From Ophiocordyceps camponoti-saundersi (nom. inval.) (taxonomy: Eukaryota; Ascomycota; Sordariomycetes; Hypocreales; Ophiocordycipitaceae), in assembly GCA_003339415.1 (NCBI GenBank), contig PDHQ01000592.1, positions 1-14,772 on the forward strand: a stretch of 14,772 nt of DNA. The letters are read 5' to 3'. The stretch's first letter is position 1. Each line of letters opens with the position of its first letter. The notes beneath the pieces are model-generated. The model saw only the letters and a program-made list of their open reading frames with translations. It searched no databases and was not told the origin of the DNA. Position numbers and translations under genes: made by a program. Below, piece after piece: positions 1-8,340 of this stretch.

Positions 1-2435
1 AAGGGATAAACCCGTTAACTGCTCTTCTTATCCCTTAGTCTTGTCCCCTAAGGGACAAACCCGTTAACTGCTCTTCTTATCCCCTAAGGGACAAACCCGT
101 TAACTGCTCTTCTTATCCCCTAAGGGATAAACTTGTTGACTGCTCTTCTTGTCCCCTAAGGGATAAACCCGTTAACTGCTCTTCTTATCCCCTAAGGGAC
201 AAACCCGTTAACTGCTCTTCTTGTCCCTTAAGGGACAAACTTATTAACTACTCTTCTTGTCCCCTAAGGGACAAACCCGTTAACTGCTCTTCTTATCCCT
301 TAGTCTCTTCTTGTCCCCTAGGGGATAAACCCGTTAACTGCTCTTCTTGTCCCCTAAGGGACAAACCCGTTAACTGCTCTTCTTATCCCCTAGGGGACAA
401 ACCCGTTAACTGCTCTTCTTGTCCCTTAGTCTTGTCCCCTAAGGGACAAACCCGTTAACTGCTCTTCTTATCCCCTAAGGGACAAACTTGTTAACTGCTC
501 TTCTTGTCCCCTAGGGGATAAACTTGTTAACTGCTCTTCTTATCCCCTAAGGGACAAACCCGTTAACTGCTCTTCTTATCCCCTAGGGGACAAACCTGTT
601 AACTGCTCTTCTTGTCCCCTAAGGGATAAACCCGTTAACTGCTCTTCTTATCCCCTAAGGGATAAACTTGTTGACTGCTCTTCTTATCCCCTAAGGGATA
701 AACCCGTTAACTGCTCTTCTTGTCCCTTAGTCTTGTCCCCTAAGGGATAAACCCGTTAACTGCTCTTCTTATCCCCTAAGGGACAAACTTGTTGACTGCT
801 CTTCTTGTCCCCTAGGGGATAAACTTGTTGACTGCTCTTCTTGTCCCCTAAGGGATAAACCCGTTAACTGCTCTTCTTGTCCCCTAAGGGACAAACTTGT
901 TAACTGCTCTTCTTGTCCCCTAGGGGATAAACCCGTTAACTGCTCTTCTTGTCCCCTAGGGGATAAACCCGTTAACTGCTCTTCTTGTCCCCTAGGGGAT
1001 AAACCCGTTAACTGCTCTTCTTGTCCCCTAAGGGACAAACTTATTAACTGCTCTTCTTATCCCCTAAGGGATAAACCCGTTAACTGCTCTTCTTATCCCT
1101 TAGTCTTGTCCCCTAAGGGACAAACCCGTTAACTGCTCTTCTTATCCCCTAAGGGATAAACTTGTTAACTGCTCTTCTTATCCCCTAGGGGATAAACTTA
1201 TTAACTGCTCTTCTTGTCCCCTAAGGGATAAACCCGTTAACTGCTCTTCTTATCCCCTAAGGGACAAACTTATTAACTGCTCTTCTTATCCCCTAGGGGA
1301 TAAACTTATTAACTGCTCTTCTTATCCCCTAAGGGATAAACCTGTTAACTGCTCTTCTTATCCCCTAGGGGATAAACCTGTTAACTGCTCTTCTTATCCC
1401 CTAGGGGATAAACCCGTTAACTACTCTTCTTATCCCCTAAGGGACAAACTTGTTAACTGCTCTTCTTATCCCCTAGGGGATAAACCTGTTAACTGCTCTT
1501 CTTATCCCCTAGGGGATAAACCCGTTAACTGCTCTTCTTATCCCCTAAGGGATAAACTTGTTAACTGCTCTTCTTATTCCCTTAGGCTCTTCTTGTCCCC
1601 TAGGGGATAAACCCGTTAACTGCTCTTCTTATCCCCTAAGGGATAAACCCGTTAACTGCTCTTCTTATCCCCTAAGGGATAAACTTGTTAACTGCTCTTC
1701 TTATCCCCTAGGGGATAAACCTGTTAACTGCTCTTCTTATCCCCTAAGGGATAAACCTATTAACTGCTCTTCTTATCCCCTAAGGGATAAACCCGTTAAC
1801 TACTCTTCTTATCCCCTAGGGGATAAACCTGTTAACTGCTCTTCTTATCCCTTAGGGGATAAACCTATTAACTACTCTTCTTATCCCTTAGGGGATAAAC
1901 TTATTAACTGCTCTTCTTATCCCTTAGGGGACAAACTTATTAACTGCTCTTCTTATCCCCTAGAGGATAAACCTATTAACTGCTCTTCTTATCCCTTAGG
2001 TGATAAACCTATTAACTGCTCTTCTTATCCCTTAGGGGATAAACCCGTTAACTGCTCTTCTTATCCCCTAAGGGATAAACCCGTTAACTGCTCTTTTTAT
2101 CCCCTAAGGGATAAACTTATTAACTGCTCTTCTTATCCCCTAAGGGATAAACTTATTAACTACTCTTCTTATCCCCTAAAGGATAAACCTATTAACTGCT
2201 CTTTTTATCCCCTAAGGGATAAACCCGTTAACTGCTCTTCTTATCCCCTAAGGGATAAACCCGTTAACTGCTTTTCTTATCCCTTAAGAGATAAACCTAT
2301 TAACTACTTTTCTTATCCCCTAAAGGATAAACTTATTAACTGCTTTTCTTATCCCTTAGGGGATAAACTTATTAACTACTTTTCTTATCCCCTAAGGGAT
2401 AAACCTATTAACTACTCTCCTTATCCCTTAGGGGA
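1..2435. repeat. 36-bp minisatellite array (main array, roughly 65 units)
   Basis: Tandem units of 36 bp fill this stretch and run off the left edge. A typical unit is an 18-bp perfect palindrome, TTATCCCCTAGGGGATAA, followed by an 18-bp linker, ACCCGTTAACTGCTCTTC, which itself contains the palindrome GTTAAC. Units differ mostly by C/T and G/A changes at CpA, TpG and CpG sites (GACAAA/GATAAA, CTTGTCC/CTTATCC, GTTGAC/GTTAAC, CCCGTT/CTTGTT/CTTATT), which is a RIP or deamination pattern. Irregular longer units occur: 49 bp at about 14-62, 405-453, 705-753 and 1,079-1,127, and 54-55 bp at 279-332 and 1,560-1,614. Because 36 is a multiple of three, stop-free frames encoding 12-residue repeats appear on both strands (1,558-2,454 plus, 769-1,038 minus). 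They begin with TTG, not ATG, and I do not consider them genes. Confidence 0.97.
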
Positions 2436-3652
2436 TAAATACCTATCGTCTTAGGTATATCGTTATTATCCTATACGGTATAGTTAATCTCCTTATCTTT
2501 TCGCACCTATATTAACGAAATATAGGACTTAACTCCCGCTCCTTAGACTAAGATACGGATAAGACGCGTCTTTTTAGTTTACCTAAAGCGCTATACGTAA
2601 TAGTTAGCTTACTTCTCTCTAGTTATCTTTTACGAGACTAACCTATTAACTACCTTTCTTATCCCTTAAGGGATAAACCTATTAATTACTTTTCTTCTCC
2701 CTTAGGGGATAAACTTATTAATTACTTTTCTTATCTTTTAGAGGATAAACTTATTAATTACTTTTCTTATCCCCTAAGGGATAAACTTATTAATTACTCT
2801 TCTTATCCCTTAAGGGATAAACCTATTAACTACTCTTCTTATCCCTTAGGGGATAAATACTTATCGTCTCGGGTATATCGTTATTATCCTATATAATATA
2901 GTTAATCTCCTTATCTTTTCGCACCTACGTTAACGAAATATAGGACTTAACTCCCGCTCCTTAAACTAAGATATAGATAAGATACGTCTCTTTAGTTTAC
3001 CCGAAGCGCTATACGCGATAATTAGCTTACTTCTCTCTAATTATTTTCTATAGAATTAACTTATTAATTACCTTTTTTATCCCCTAAAAGATAAACTTAT
3101 TAACTACTTTTCTTATCCCTTAGGAGATAAACTTATTAACTACTTTTCTTATCCCTTAAGGGATAAACTTATTAATTACTTTTCTTATCTTTTAAGGGAT
3201 AAACTTATTAACTACTCTTCTTATTCCTTAAGGGATAAACTTATTAACTACTCTCCTTATCCCCTAAAAGATAAATACTTATTATCTTAAGTATATTATC
3301 GTTATCTTATACGGTATAGTTAATCTCCTTATCTTTTCGTACTTACGTTAACAAAATATAAGACTTAATTTCCGCTTCTTAAACTAAGATATAGATAAAA
3401 TACGTTTTTTTTATCTACCTAAAGCGCTATACGCTACCTTTCTTATCCTTAAGGGATAAACCCGTTAACTCCTTTTCTTATCTTTTAGGGGATAAATACT
3501 TATTATCTCTAGTATATAGTTATTATCCTATATAGTATAGTTAATCTCCTTATCTTTTCGTACCTACGTTAACGAAATATAGGACTTAATTTCCGCTCCT
3601 TAGACTAAGATACGGATAAGACGTGTCTTTTTAGTTTGCCTAAAGCGCTATA
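2436..3652. repeat. Higher-order repeat: four copies of a separate sequence alternating with short 36-bp runs
   Basis: A sequence beginning near GATAAATAC and ending near AAAGCGCTATA occurs four times, at about 2,436-2,639, 2,853-3,059, 3,271-3,434 and 3,491-3,652. Shared landmarks in order are TTAATCTCCTTATCTTTTCG, a TTAACGAAATATAGGACTTA-like stretch, CCGCTCCTTAGACTAAGATA and AGTTTACCTAAAGCGCTATA. Between copies are decayed 36-bp units: about six between copies 1 and 2 and between 2 and 3, but only one to two between 3 and 4. Start-to-start distances are about 417, 418 and 220 bp. The 36-bp units here are more decayed than in the main array (TTATTAACTACTTTTCTTAT type). No coding frame stands out. 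Confidence 0.92.
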
Positions 3653-3807
3653 TATTTCTTTTTCGTCTATCTAAAATACTATACGCGTCTCTTTCGTTTA
3701 TCCGAAACGCTATACGCGTCTTTTTTATCTGCCTAAAATACTATACGCGTCTCTTTCGTCTTTCCGAAACGTTATATATATCTCTTTCCTTTACCCGAAA
3801 CGCTATA
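3622..3807. repeat. 31-bp tandem repeat, six units
   Basis: Six contiguous 31-bp units start at 3,622, 3,653, 3,684, 3,715, 3,746 and 3,777. Each ends in a form of CGCTATA or ACTATA and most begin with CGCGTCT. The centre has a small inverted repeat (CGTTT...AAACG or TTTCG...CGAAA). Exactly one copy of this 31-mer sits in each earlier copy of the alternating sequence, for example 2,565-2,595, so the run here is a local expansion of an element already present at the end of that sequence. Confidence 0.95.
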
Positions 3808-4050
3808 CGCTATAGCTATAATATTTCGCTTACTTCTCCTTTATTATTTTTTACTATAAGTTTATAATAATAATATAATTTATTAATATAAGGTTTAGAC
3901 CTTCTCTACTAGTTCTTATCGTAGAGACCTACTATAAGAGGCACGATAAGTATAATAATAGATAATATATTTTTTAAAAATAGCTTTATATAAGTAAGTA
4001 AGTAAGCTAGGATATATATCTTATATATACGTTATATATTTATAATTATA
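3808..4050. other. AT-rich non-coding stretch with simple repeats
   Basis: No convincing coding frame was seen. It contains a short inverted repeat AAGGTTTAGACCTT (3,890-3,903), a (TAAG)4 microsatellite at 3,991-4,006 and several TATA runs. It could be a decayed control region or long terminal repeat, but I see no matching partner copy in the window. Confidence 0.5.
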
Positions 4051-4480
4051 TAGCTTATAGCTATATTTGCGATTTACTAACTAATTAGCTACTAGGGATA
4101 TTTAAATATCTCTTTCTCTTACGTATATATATACTAGTTTTTCCTTAGTTTTATTTTTAGTAAAGTTGCTAATCGCCTCGTTTATTTAAGTTTATATTAT
4201 TACGCGTAAATAATAGTAGAAAAATACGTTCGCTTTCTATAATATATATCTTAATACCTAAGGGATTAAGTTAATAAATTCGGCAAATATTACTTATAAA
4301 ATATTCGCCTTTAATAAGTAAGCTAATTACTTAGCTATTTATAGCATAACCTTAGGATAACCTTAGTAGAAATTATAACCCTGCTCGATCTTTTCCTTAG
4401 CTAGAGTTATACTCGCCTAAGCTCCGGTTAGGTAAAATAGGGGAAATATATATATAAGTAAGTCTATTATAAAGGGACTT
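4050..4480 (-). pseudogene. RIP-decayed coding remnant, minus strand, unknown family (segment a)
   Basis: Read right to left, this stretch holds a frame whose interruptions are all TAA or TAG. The residues between them look protein-like, for example ITLAKEKIEQGYNFY near 4,410-4,370 and NEAISNFTKNKTKEKLVYI near 4,180-4,130. It keeps one of the few genuine ATG codons in the window (complement of 4,345-4,347) and one intact CAG. RIP turns CAA, CAG and TGG into TAA or TAG, so stops of this kind are expected in a killed gene, while TGA would not be. Neighbouring segments on the same strand, up to about 6,340, probably belonged to the same gene or gene pair, but the frame changes between them. I do not recognise the family. 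Chance open frames are more likely than usual in such skewed sequence. Confidence 0.5.
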
Positions 4481-4760
4481 AGCACCTATCTTAGGGCTAT
4501 CTATAAGTAGCGACTATAAGCTACCTCTTATTAAGGTTATAATCTTAGACGGATTCTAACGGAATCGGAATATTATATTAAATAAAAAATAAACTAAGTA
4601 ATTAATTTATATATCTAAGAGTTAGAACGTAAGTAAGTATATTATATATATATTTATATAAACTATAAATATAAAAAGCTTAACCTCCGACCTTTAGGCT
4701 TAGAGGCTTTCCTTATATATATAATATATATATATATATAAAAATAGCGGTCCTTAGAGA
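4480..4760. other. AT-rich gap with TA microsatellite
   Basis: No frame could be supported. Visible features are an inverted repeat with arms GATTC and GAATC around 4,552-4,566, TA-rich microsatellite at about 4,713-4,741, and a short GC-richer patch at 4,683-4,710. It may be an intron, an insertion or simply the most decayed part of the minus-strand remnant on either side. Confidence 0.4.
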
Positions 4761-4985
4761 AAGGCTCTTAAGAATAAAGATACTAGCTTCTAAGCTAGCG
4801 ATATGCTAAGTAGGAGTATTCTATCGTTACTAGGGAATCTAAACGAATATATATATCTTCGTATTAGAGTTTTCCTTCTACGTTTAATAACTCCCTTAAT
4901 TATATCCTACCTACTTATAGTTATATAAATTAGAGTCGGTTCTTCCTTTCTAATACTACCCTTATAGCTACGGGGCTAAGGACTA
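4760..4985 (-). pseudogene. RIP-decayed coding remnant, minus strand (segment b, basic)
   Basis: The minus-strand frame entering at about 4,980 reads PRSYKGSIRKEEPTLIYITI, then after a TAG continues DIIKGVIKRRRKTLIRRY and SFRFPSNDRILLLSI. The only stops are TAG/TAA, at likely former Gln/Trp codons. The stretch is rich in Arg and Lys, which could suit nucleic-acid binding, but that is inference from composition alone. It lies in a different frame from the PPSxLVSA segment immediately upstream at about 5,150, so an indel or intron separates them. No family recognised. Confidence 0.5.
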
Positions 4986-5290
4986 ACTAAAACGGTAATA
5001 GAGTATTCTTATAAAAGTAACTTATTATAAGGTTAATAGTAGTACTAATAAAGGTATTAAAATTCCTAATACTTATAACTATAATAATAATTCTGCTAGG
5101 TTTATTTTATAAGGCTATACTTTAAGAAGTAAGGTCGGTAGCGCTAACTAACTAAGAGGGAGGTCTATAAAGTAAGCCCCTATAATATAACTTAAGATCT
5201 TCGCTATAATATTTGCCGATATACGTACTGTAACTACCTAAAACTTAGATAATATCTATATATAATAGGAACTAAGGAAGTATAGTTATC
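4985..5290 (-). pseudogene. RIP-decayed coding remnant, minus strand, first PPSxLVSA copy
   Basis: On the minus strand the frame through 5,158-5,163 reads GKYYSEDLKLYYRGLLYRPPS, then a TAG, then LVSAT. The same arrangement, in frame, occurs 707 bp to the right (GLPYKPPS, TAG, LVSAA). The conserved TAG in both copies is most simply a former CAG (Gln). The DNA similarity covers about 5,040-5,215 against 5,750-5,920 in the same orientation. The upstream part (about 5,220-5,290) continues the frame with several TAA/TAG. The function is unknown. A tandem duplication of one exon or domain, or two neighbouring paralogues, would both explain the pair. Confidence 0.55.
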
Positions 5291-5690
5291 CCCTACTTAA
5301 GACTAGCGTAACTTCGGATAGATAACTTATAATAAATAAGCTCTCTAATATAATAAATCAGGCCTATAAGCTAGCCGACCTTATTAAGTAAGAGGTCTTC
5401 CCCTAGGCCTTATAGTTTTTCCTCTCTAATAAATAGTCTATATATATATATATACCTAAATACTTATATAGGCTACTAGTATAATATAGTATATTTTATA
5501 TATACTACTCGTAAGATTAACTATATATATTAGCCCGCTCTTCTTATACTTAGTAGTTTATTTTTTTTTTAGTCTAAGCCTTTAAGGTACTAACTACTAA
5601 TCGATAAACTTCTCTTCGGGCATTCCTTAAGCTAGTTAAGTAAAAATTATAGTTATAGCGGCCGTTATTTTCGTGCTTAGTATTAGAGGA
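5290..5690. other. Decayed stretch between the two PPSxLVSA copies
   Basis: No frame is clearly preferred. A plus-strand reading at about 5,225-5,420 is fairly open (KYSYPLLKTSVTSDR, then a stop, then LIINKLSNIINQAYKLADLI), so a plus-strand remnant is possible here. From 5,430 to 5,570 the sequence is TA-rich low complexity with an (AT)n run near 5,440-5,455 and a T run near 5,562-5,570. A NotI-type GC patch (GCGGCCG) sits at about 5,658-5,664. The plus-strand open stretch at 5,673-5,858 begins with GTG rather than ATG and overlaps the better-supported minus frame, so I do not call it. Confidence 0.4.
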
Positions 5691-6345
5691 AATTTAGGAT
5701 ACTTAGCGCTTAGTACTAAAAAAGCTATTCCTATATCTTATATAGCGAAAGGCAGCCTCGATAAATATAGTAATATTCCTAATATAATAACTATAATTCT
5801 GCTAAGTTTATATAGCAAGGCTAGGGCCCTAGGAAGTAGGGCTAGCAGCGCTAACTAACTAAGAGGGAGGCTTATAAGGTAGGCCGTATAATATTAGATA
5901 CTTCCGCGCTATAATAACGCTTTTACTATCCTTCCCTATTTCCCTAAATAGCTTATCGGCAGTTACCTTAAAGTAAATAGAATCTAGCGTTTTTATTATA
6001 GTTGTACTATTAACTACCTTACTATATTCTTTAACGCTACTAATTATAAGCCTAAATTACTAGTTATTCTTACCTTCGTTAATATATTTTCTTAAAAGTT
6101 CTGCTATAGTTCGATATAGGGTAGCTAATAAACTAAATATACGGGAATAGCTCTAAGGACGATTTATTAGTATATCTCGTTTCTCTTAGCGTAATTAGCT
6201 AACTAAACGATAAACTTAAAGCCGAGTTTACTAATAATCTCTTAGTTAATACCCGTTATATTTACTCTATAATAGGTAATATTCTTTCTTAGCTATTAGA
6301 AAGATATCGATTAGTTACTATTATCCTCGGCTAAGAAGTATTTTA
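5690..6345 (-). pseudogene. RIP-decayed coding remnant, minus strand, best-preserved segment
   Basis: This is the clearest dead gene in the window. One minus-strand frame runs from about 6,320 to 5,690. Its interruptions are only TAA/TAG, including the QLVSA-type site at 5,859-5,861, and it has a 65-codon open run from 6,056 to 5,862. Readable pieces in order include FLIAKKEYY, EKRDILINRP, SYSRIFSLLATLYRTIAELL, KYINEGKNN, KTLDSIYFKVTADKLFREIG, KYLILYGLPYKPPS and RNITIFIEAAFRYIRYRNSF. Much of the first half matches, in the same frame, the block at 13,575-13,860. The mix of charged and hydrophobic residues suggests helical globular protein; I see no signal peptide or membrane segment. I do not recognise the family. 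A plus-strand frame of the same DNA is also partly open, but it is less protein-like. Confidence 0.65.
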
Positions 6346-6534
6346 CTTACTTAGACTTAATATTATTAAGGAATCTTACGATACCTCGTAGCCTTATACT
6401 ACCCTTATAGCCTCGTTTTAATATATATATAGCTTACCTAAGTTATAAGGACCTTTTATATAAGATCCTTCTTATCTTATAACTCCCTACTTTACCTTTT
6501 ATATTCCTTATTTATTACTTTATATATTCGAATA

Positions 6535-7230
6535 GGTATTTAGTTTTTAGATATCTACCCTTTTCGTACGTTACGTACGAGAGGGTATTGCGATAATAAG
6601 TATACTCCTTTTTAGGATCCCTCGATATTAGTATCGGATAGCTCGTCTAATAGATATATTTTTAATCTCGTCGGTATAATTACGCTTACTAGAGCGCTAT
6701 TACTATAAAAGGTAACGAATAAGTATAATAATTTTATACCTATAATAATAAAGAAGCTAACTTAGCTGCCGAGCTATAAGGATAAAGAAGAAGAGGCCTC
6801 CTAGTTTCGCGGGAGTAACGGGCACTCCTGCTTATATATATATATAGCCCTCGTAAAGAAGACCGTCTTAAGGAAGTATATAGGATTATCCGGTCCGTAT
6901 AAGCCTATAGGGACCTGCCGGGTCGTACGGGCCGGTTAGGACTATAAGGTCTAGAAAGGTTATTTAATCTTACCTACCTAATTTAATAAATCTAATTAAT
7001 TAGTATTCGCTTAGCTAGAGGGGGCTAAAGGATTTAGGAAGGGTTAGATTTATACTTATAAGAAGGGGTCGATTTCCTACCCTTAGTAAGAAGACCTAAG
7101 GCAGCCGTAAGCCCTTCTATATAAAGTTAGTCGCCGTGAGCGTATTCGGACCTAGTAAGGTAGGGCTACCTGCTACGGATTCCTTCCTCCCTTAGCCCCT
7201 TTAATTCTATATTTTTTAAATTTCTAGGAA
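6535..7230 (+). pseudogene. Less-decayed plus-strand coding remnant inside R1 (possible insertion)
   Basis: A single plus frame (codons beginning at 6,616, 6,781, 6,841, 6,901) runs through this part with only TAA/TAG stops. Readable pieces are DPSILVSDSSSN, SYKDKEEEAS, a 44-codon open run at 6,805-6,936 containing FRGSNGHSC and VLRKYIGLSGPYKPIGTCRV, then LEGAKGF and YKKGSISYP. The run keeps CAC and TGC codons, that is CpA/TpG sites that are otherwise erased, and the patch at 6,780-7,200 is GC-richer than its surroundings. This suggests shorter exposure to RIP, and hence a younger insertion. It is absent from the paralogous block R2. The family is unknown; the retained His and Cys could be metal ligands but that is guesswork. 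Confidence 0.5.
6558..6584. repeat. Inverted repeat centred on CGTACG
   Basis: CCCTTTTCGTACG faces CGTACGAGAGGG around a TTA loop, with one bulge or mismatch. It is unusually GC-rich for its surroundings. Its role is unknown; it could be an internal hairpin of the inserted segment. Confidence 0.6.
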
Positions 7231-7239
7231 TTATACGGA

Positions 7240-7385
7240 ATTACCCCTTTATCCCTTTTTCCCTTTTTCTTCTTCTTTTTCCTTTTTTTAGGAGTATCCT
7301 TTTAACCCCGCTAAACTAGCTTAGTTACGTAAGTGCTTGCTAGGTTTATCCTTAATAGTAGGCTTCGTTTATAATTACTTTTTAG
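7240..7385. other. Pyrimidine tract and junction region
   Basis: Positions 7,243-7,292 are a long C/T tract on the plus strand. Tracts like this are common in fungal promoters, but they also read as a poly-lysine stretch on the minus strand, so the role is undecided. The R1/R2 match resumes shortly after, near 7,347-7,390. Confidence 0.4.
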
Positions 7386-7735
7386 CCCGACTATTTCTAT
7401 AATAAGAGAAATCCTAAATTATTCTATAGCTCCTTCTTAAAGGATCTATAGTTATACTAAGAAGCTTATTTATAAACTTATTACTCGGATAGCTTTAAAG
7501 TAACTTCTTAAATTTTATAATACTATTATAAGTTCTTATTATTAGATTCTATCTATAAAATATCTTTATAAAATATACTATAACCTAATTTTCTACTATA
7601 AGCTATTAGGCGTATAATCTTACTTATTATAGCGTTTAACCTTATAAGAAATTTACTTAAGTAATATTTTTATATTTTTAAAATTTAGCTAAATATTACG
7701 CTAGTATTTAGTACTAATACTAAGGTTATAGAAAC
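7385..7735 (-). pseudogene. RIP-decayed 5' part of the R1 minus-strand gene
   Basis: The minus frame reads RLYA, two stops, LIVEN and onward to KFKKLL, stop, SYPSNKFINKL (about 7,610-7,450). It aligns with the R2 minus frame RLYVP, stop, LIYK ... IYKELL, stop, SYLDNKFIIKL. The stop between LL and SY is a shared TAA/TAG, again suggesting an ancestral Gln. This supports minus as the coding strand and places the gene's 5' end against the 36-bp array that begins at 7,736. No ATG start survives. Decay is heavier than in the R2 copy. Confidence 0.5.
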
Positions 7736-8126
7736 CTATTAACTGCTCCTTTTATAAATTATAAGATAAGCTAGGTAACTACCTTTCTTCTCCCTTAGGG
7801 TTAAACTCGCTAACTACTTTTCTTTCTCCTAAGCATAAACTCGTTCTCGTTTATTACTTTTCTTATTCCTAAAAGGATAAACTTATTTACTCTATTCTTA
7901 TTCCCTAAGAGATAAACCCTTTTACTTATAAACCTATTTACTCCTTTTCCTATCCCTTATCGGATAAACCCGTTTACTTATAAACTTACCTACTCCTCTT
8001 CTTATTCCCTAAGCTATAAACTTATTTATTACTATTCTTATTCCCTAAGAGATAAACTCCCTAATTACTTTTATCCTCTCTAAGATAAACTTATTTACTA
8101 TACTCCTTATCCCCTAGGGGTTAAGT
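7736..8126. repeat. Decayed 36-bp array next to R1
   Basis: About eleven degenerate units of the same 36-bp family can be followed (ATAAACTTATTTACT...CTTATTCCCTAAGAG type), with substitutions and length changes. GACAAA and CTTGTCC forms are absent and only one AACTGC survives (about 7,741). This is much older or more heavily RIPped than the array at 1-2,435. It begins exactly where the R1/R2 match ends. Confidence 0.9.
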
Positions 8127-8165
8127 TAAAAGCGATATTTATATAAACCCCCCCCCCCTAACTCT
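8127..8165. other. C11 homopolymer beside a TATA-like run
   Basis: ATATTTATATAAA is followed by eleven C residues (8,148-8,158). A C run of this length is conspicuous in AT-rich RIPped DNA. On the minus strand it would add glycines after the basic tail remnant described next. Confidence 0.7.
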
Positions 8166-8340
8166 CTATCTTTATAGCGAAAGTAAAATTAGCCCTTAGC
8201 TTTTCGGGCCGTTTTATTATTAGCCTCCGCCTTAGCTTTCGTTTCGAGCCTTAACTTCGCTACTATAATCGCCTCCTTTTAAAAGGAATAAACCTCTTTA
8301 TTTAAATTAGATTTTTTATTAACTAATAAAATATCTTAAG
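8166..8340 (-). pseudogene. RIP-decayed basic tail of a minus-strand protein
   Basis: The minus strand reads KSNLNKEVYSF, TAA, KEAIIVAKLRLETKAKAEA, then NNKTARKAKG, with one in-frame TAA in about 48 codons. An Ala/Lys/Arg-rich tail like this is common at the C-terminus of fungal transposases and Gag-like proteins, but composition alone cannot assign it. It could be the 3' end of the long minus-strand remnant that begins near 11,340, though the frame cannot be followed continuously between them. Confidence 0.5.

Larger units (their letters stand above)
6040..7735 (+). repeat. Long direct repeat, copy R1 (interrupted)
   Basis: Two parts of this stretch match the block at 13,540-14,265 in the same orientation. 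Positions 6,076-6,345 match 13,575-13,855, sharing for example CTAAGGACGATTT, AGTATATCTCGTTTCT and TAGCGTAATTAGCTAA. Positions about 7,385-7,735 match 13,905-14,265, sharing ATAAGAGAAATC, GTATTTAGTACTA and TAGAAACC. Between them R1 holds about 1 kb (about 6,360-7,350) that R2 lacks. Both copies end directly in a 36-bp array. The coding strand within the repeat appears to be minus. The copies are about 7.5 kb apart. Confidence 0.85.

Noticed and set aside
1..2435. CRISPR array
   Set aside because: The 36-bp periodicity is suggestive, but units are contiguous with no unique spacers, and the surrounding sequence is eukaryotic RIPped DNA.
1..2435. A true telomere
   Set aside because: CCCTAA/TTAGGG cores occur once per 36 bp inside a palindrome, not as tandem hexamers.
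1558..2454. A 298-codon plus-strand open frame made of 12-residue repeats (SSYPLRDKPVNC type)
   Set aside because: It follows from a 36-bp repeat without stops in that phase. It opens with TTG, ends at the end of the array, and varies at RIP sites without regard to codon position. The 89-codon minus frame at 769-1,038 is rejected for the same reasons.
3889..4080. A long terminal repeat with AAGGTTTAGACCTT and TATA-like runs
   Set aside because: No second copy in the window, and no TG...CA ends could be recognised after RIP.
5673..5858. A 61-codon plus-strand open frame
   Set aside because: It starts with GTG, lies within sequence where a much longer minus frame is conserved between duplicates, and resembles nothing known.
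7243..7292. A poly-lysine coding stretch on the minus strand
   Set aside because: It is more simply a pyrimidine tract; no conserved frame connects it with certainty to the neighbouring remnants.
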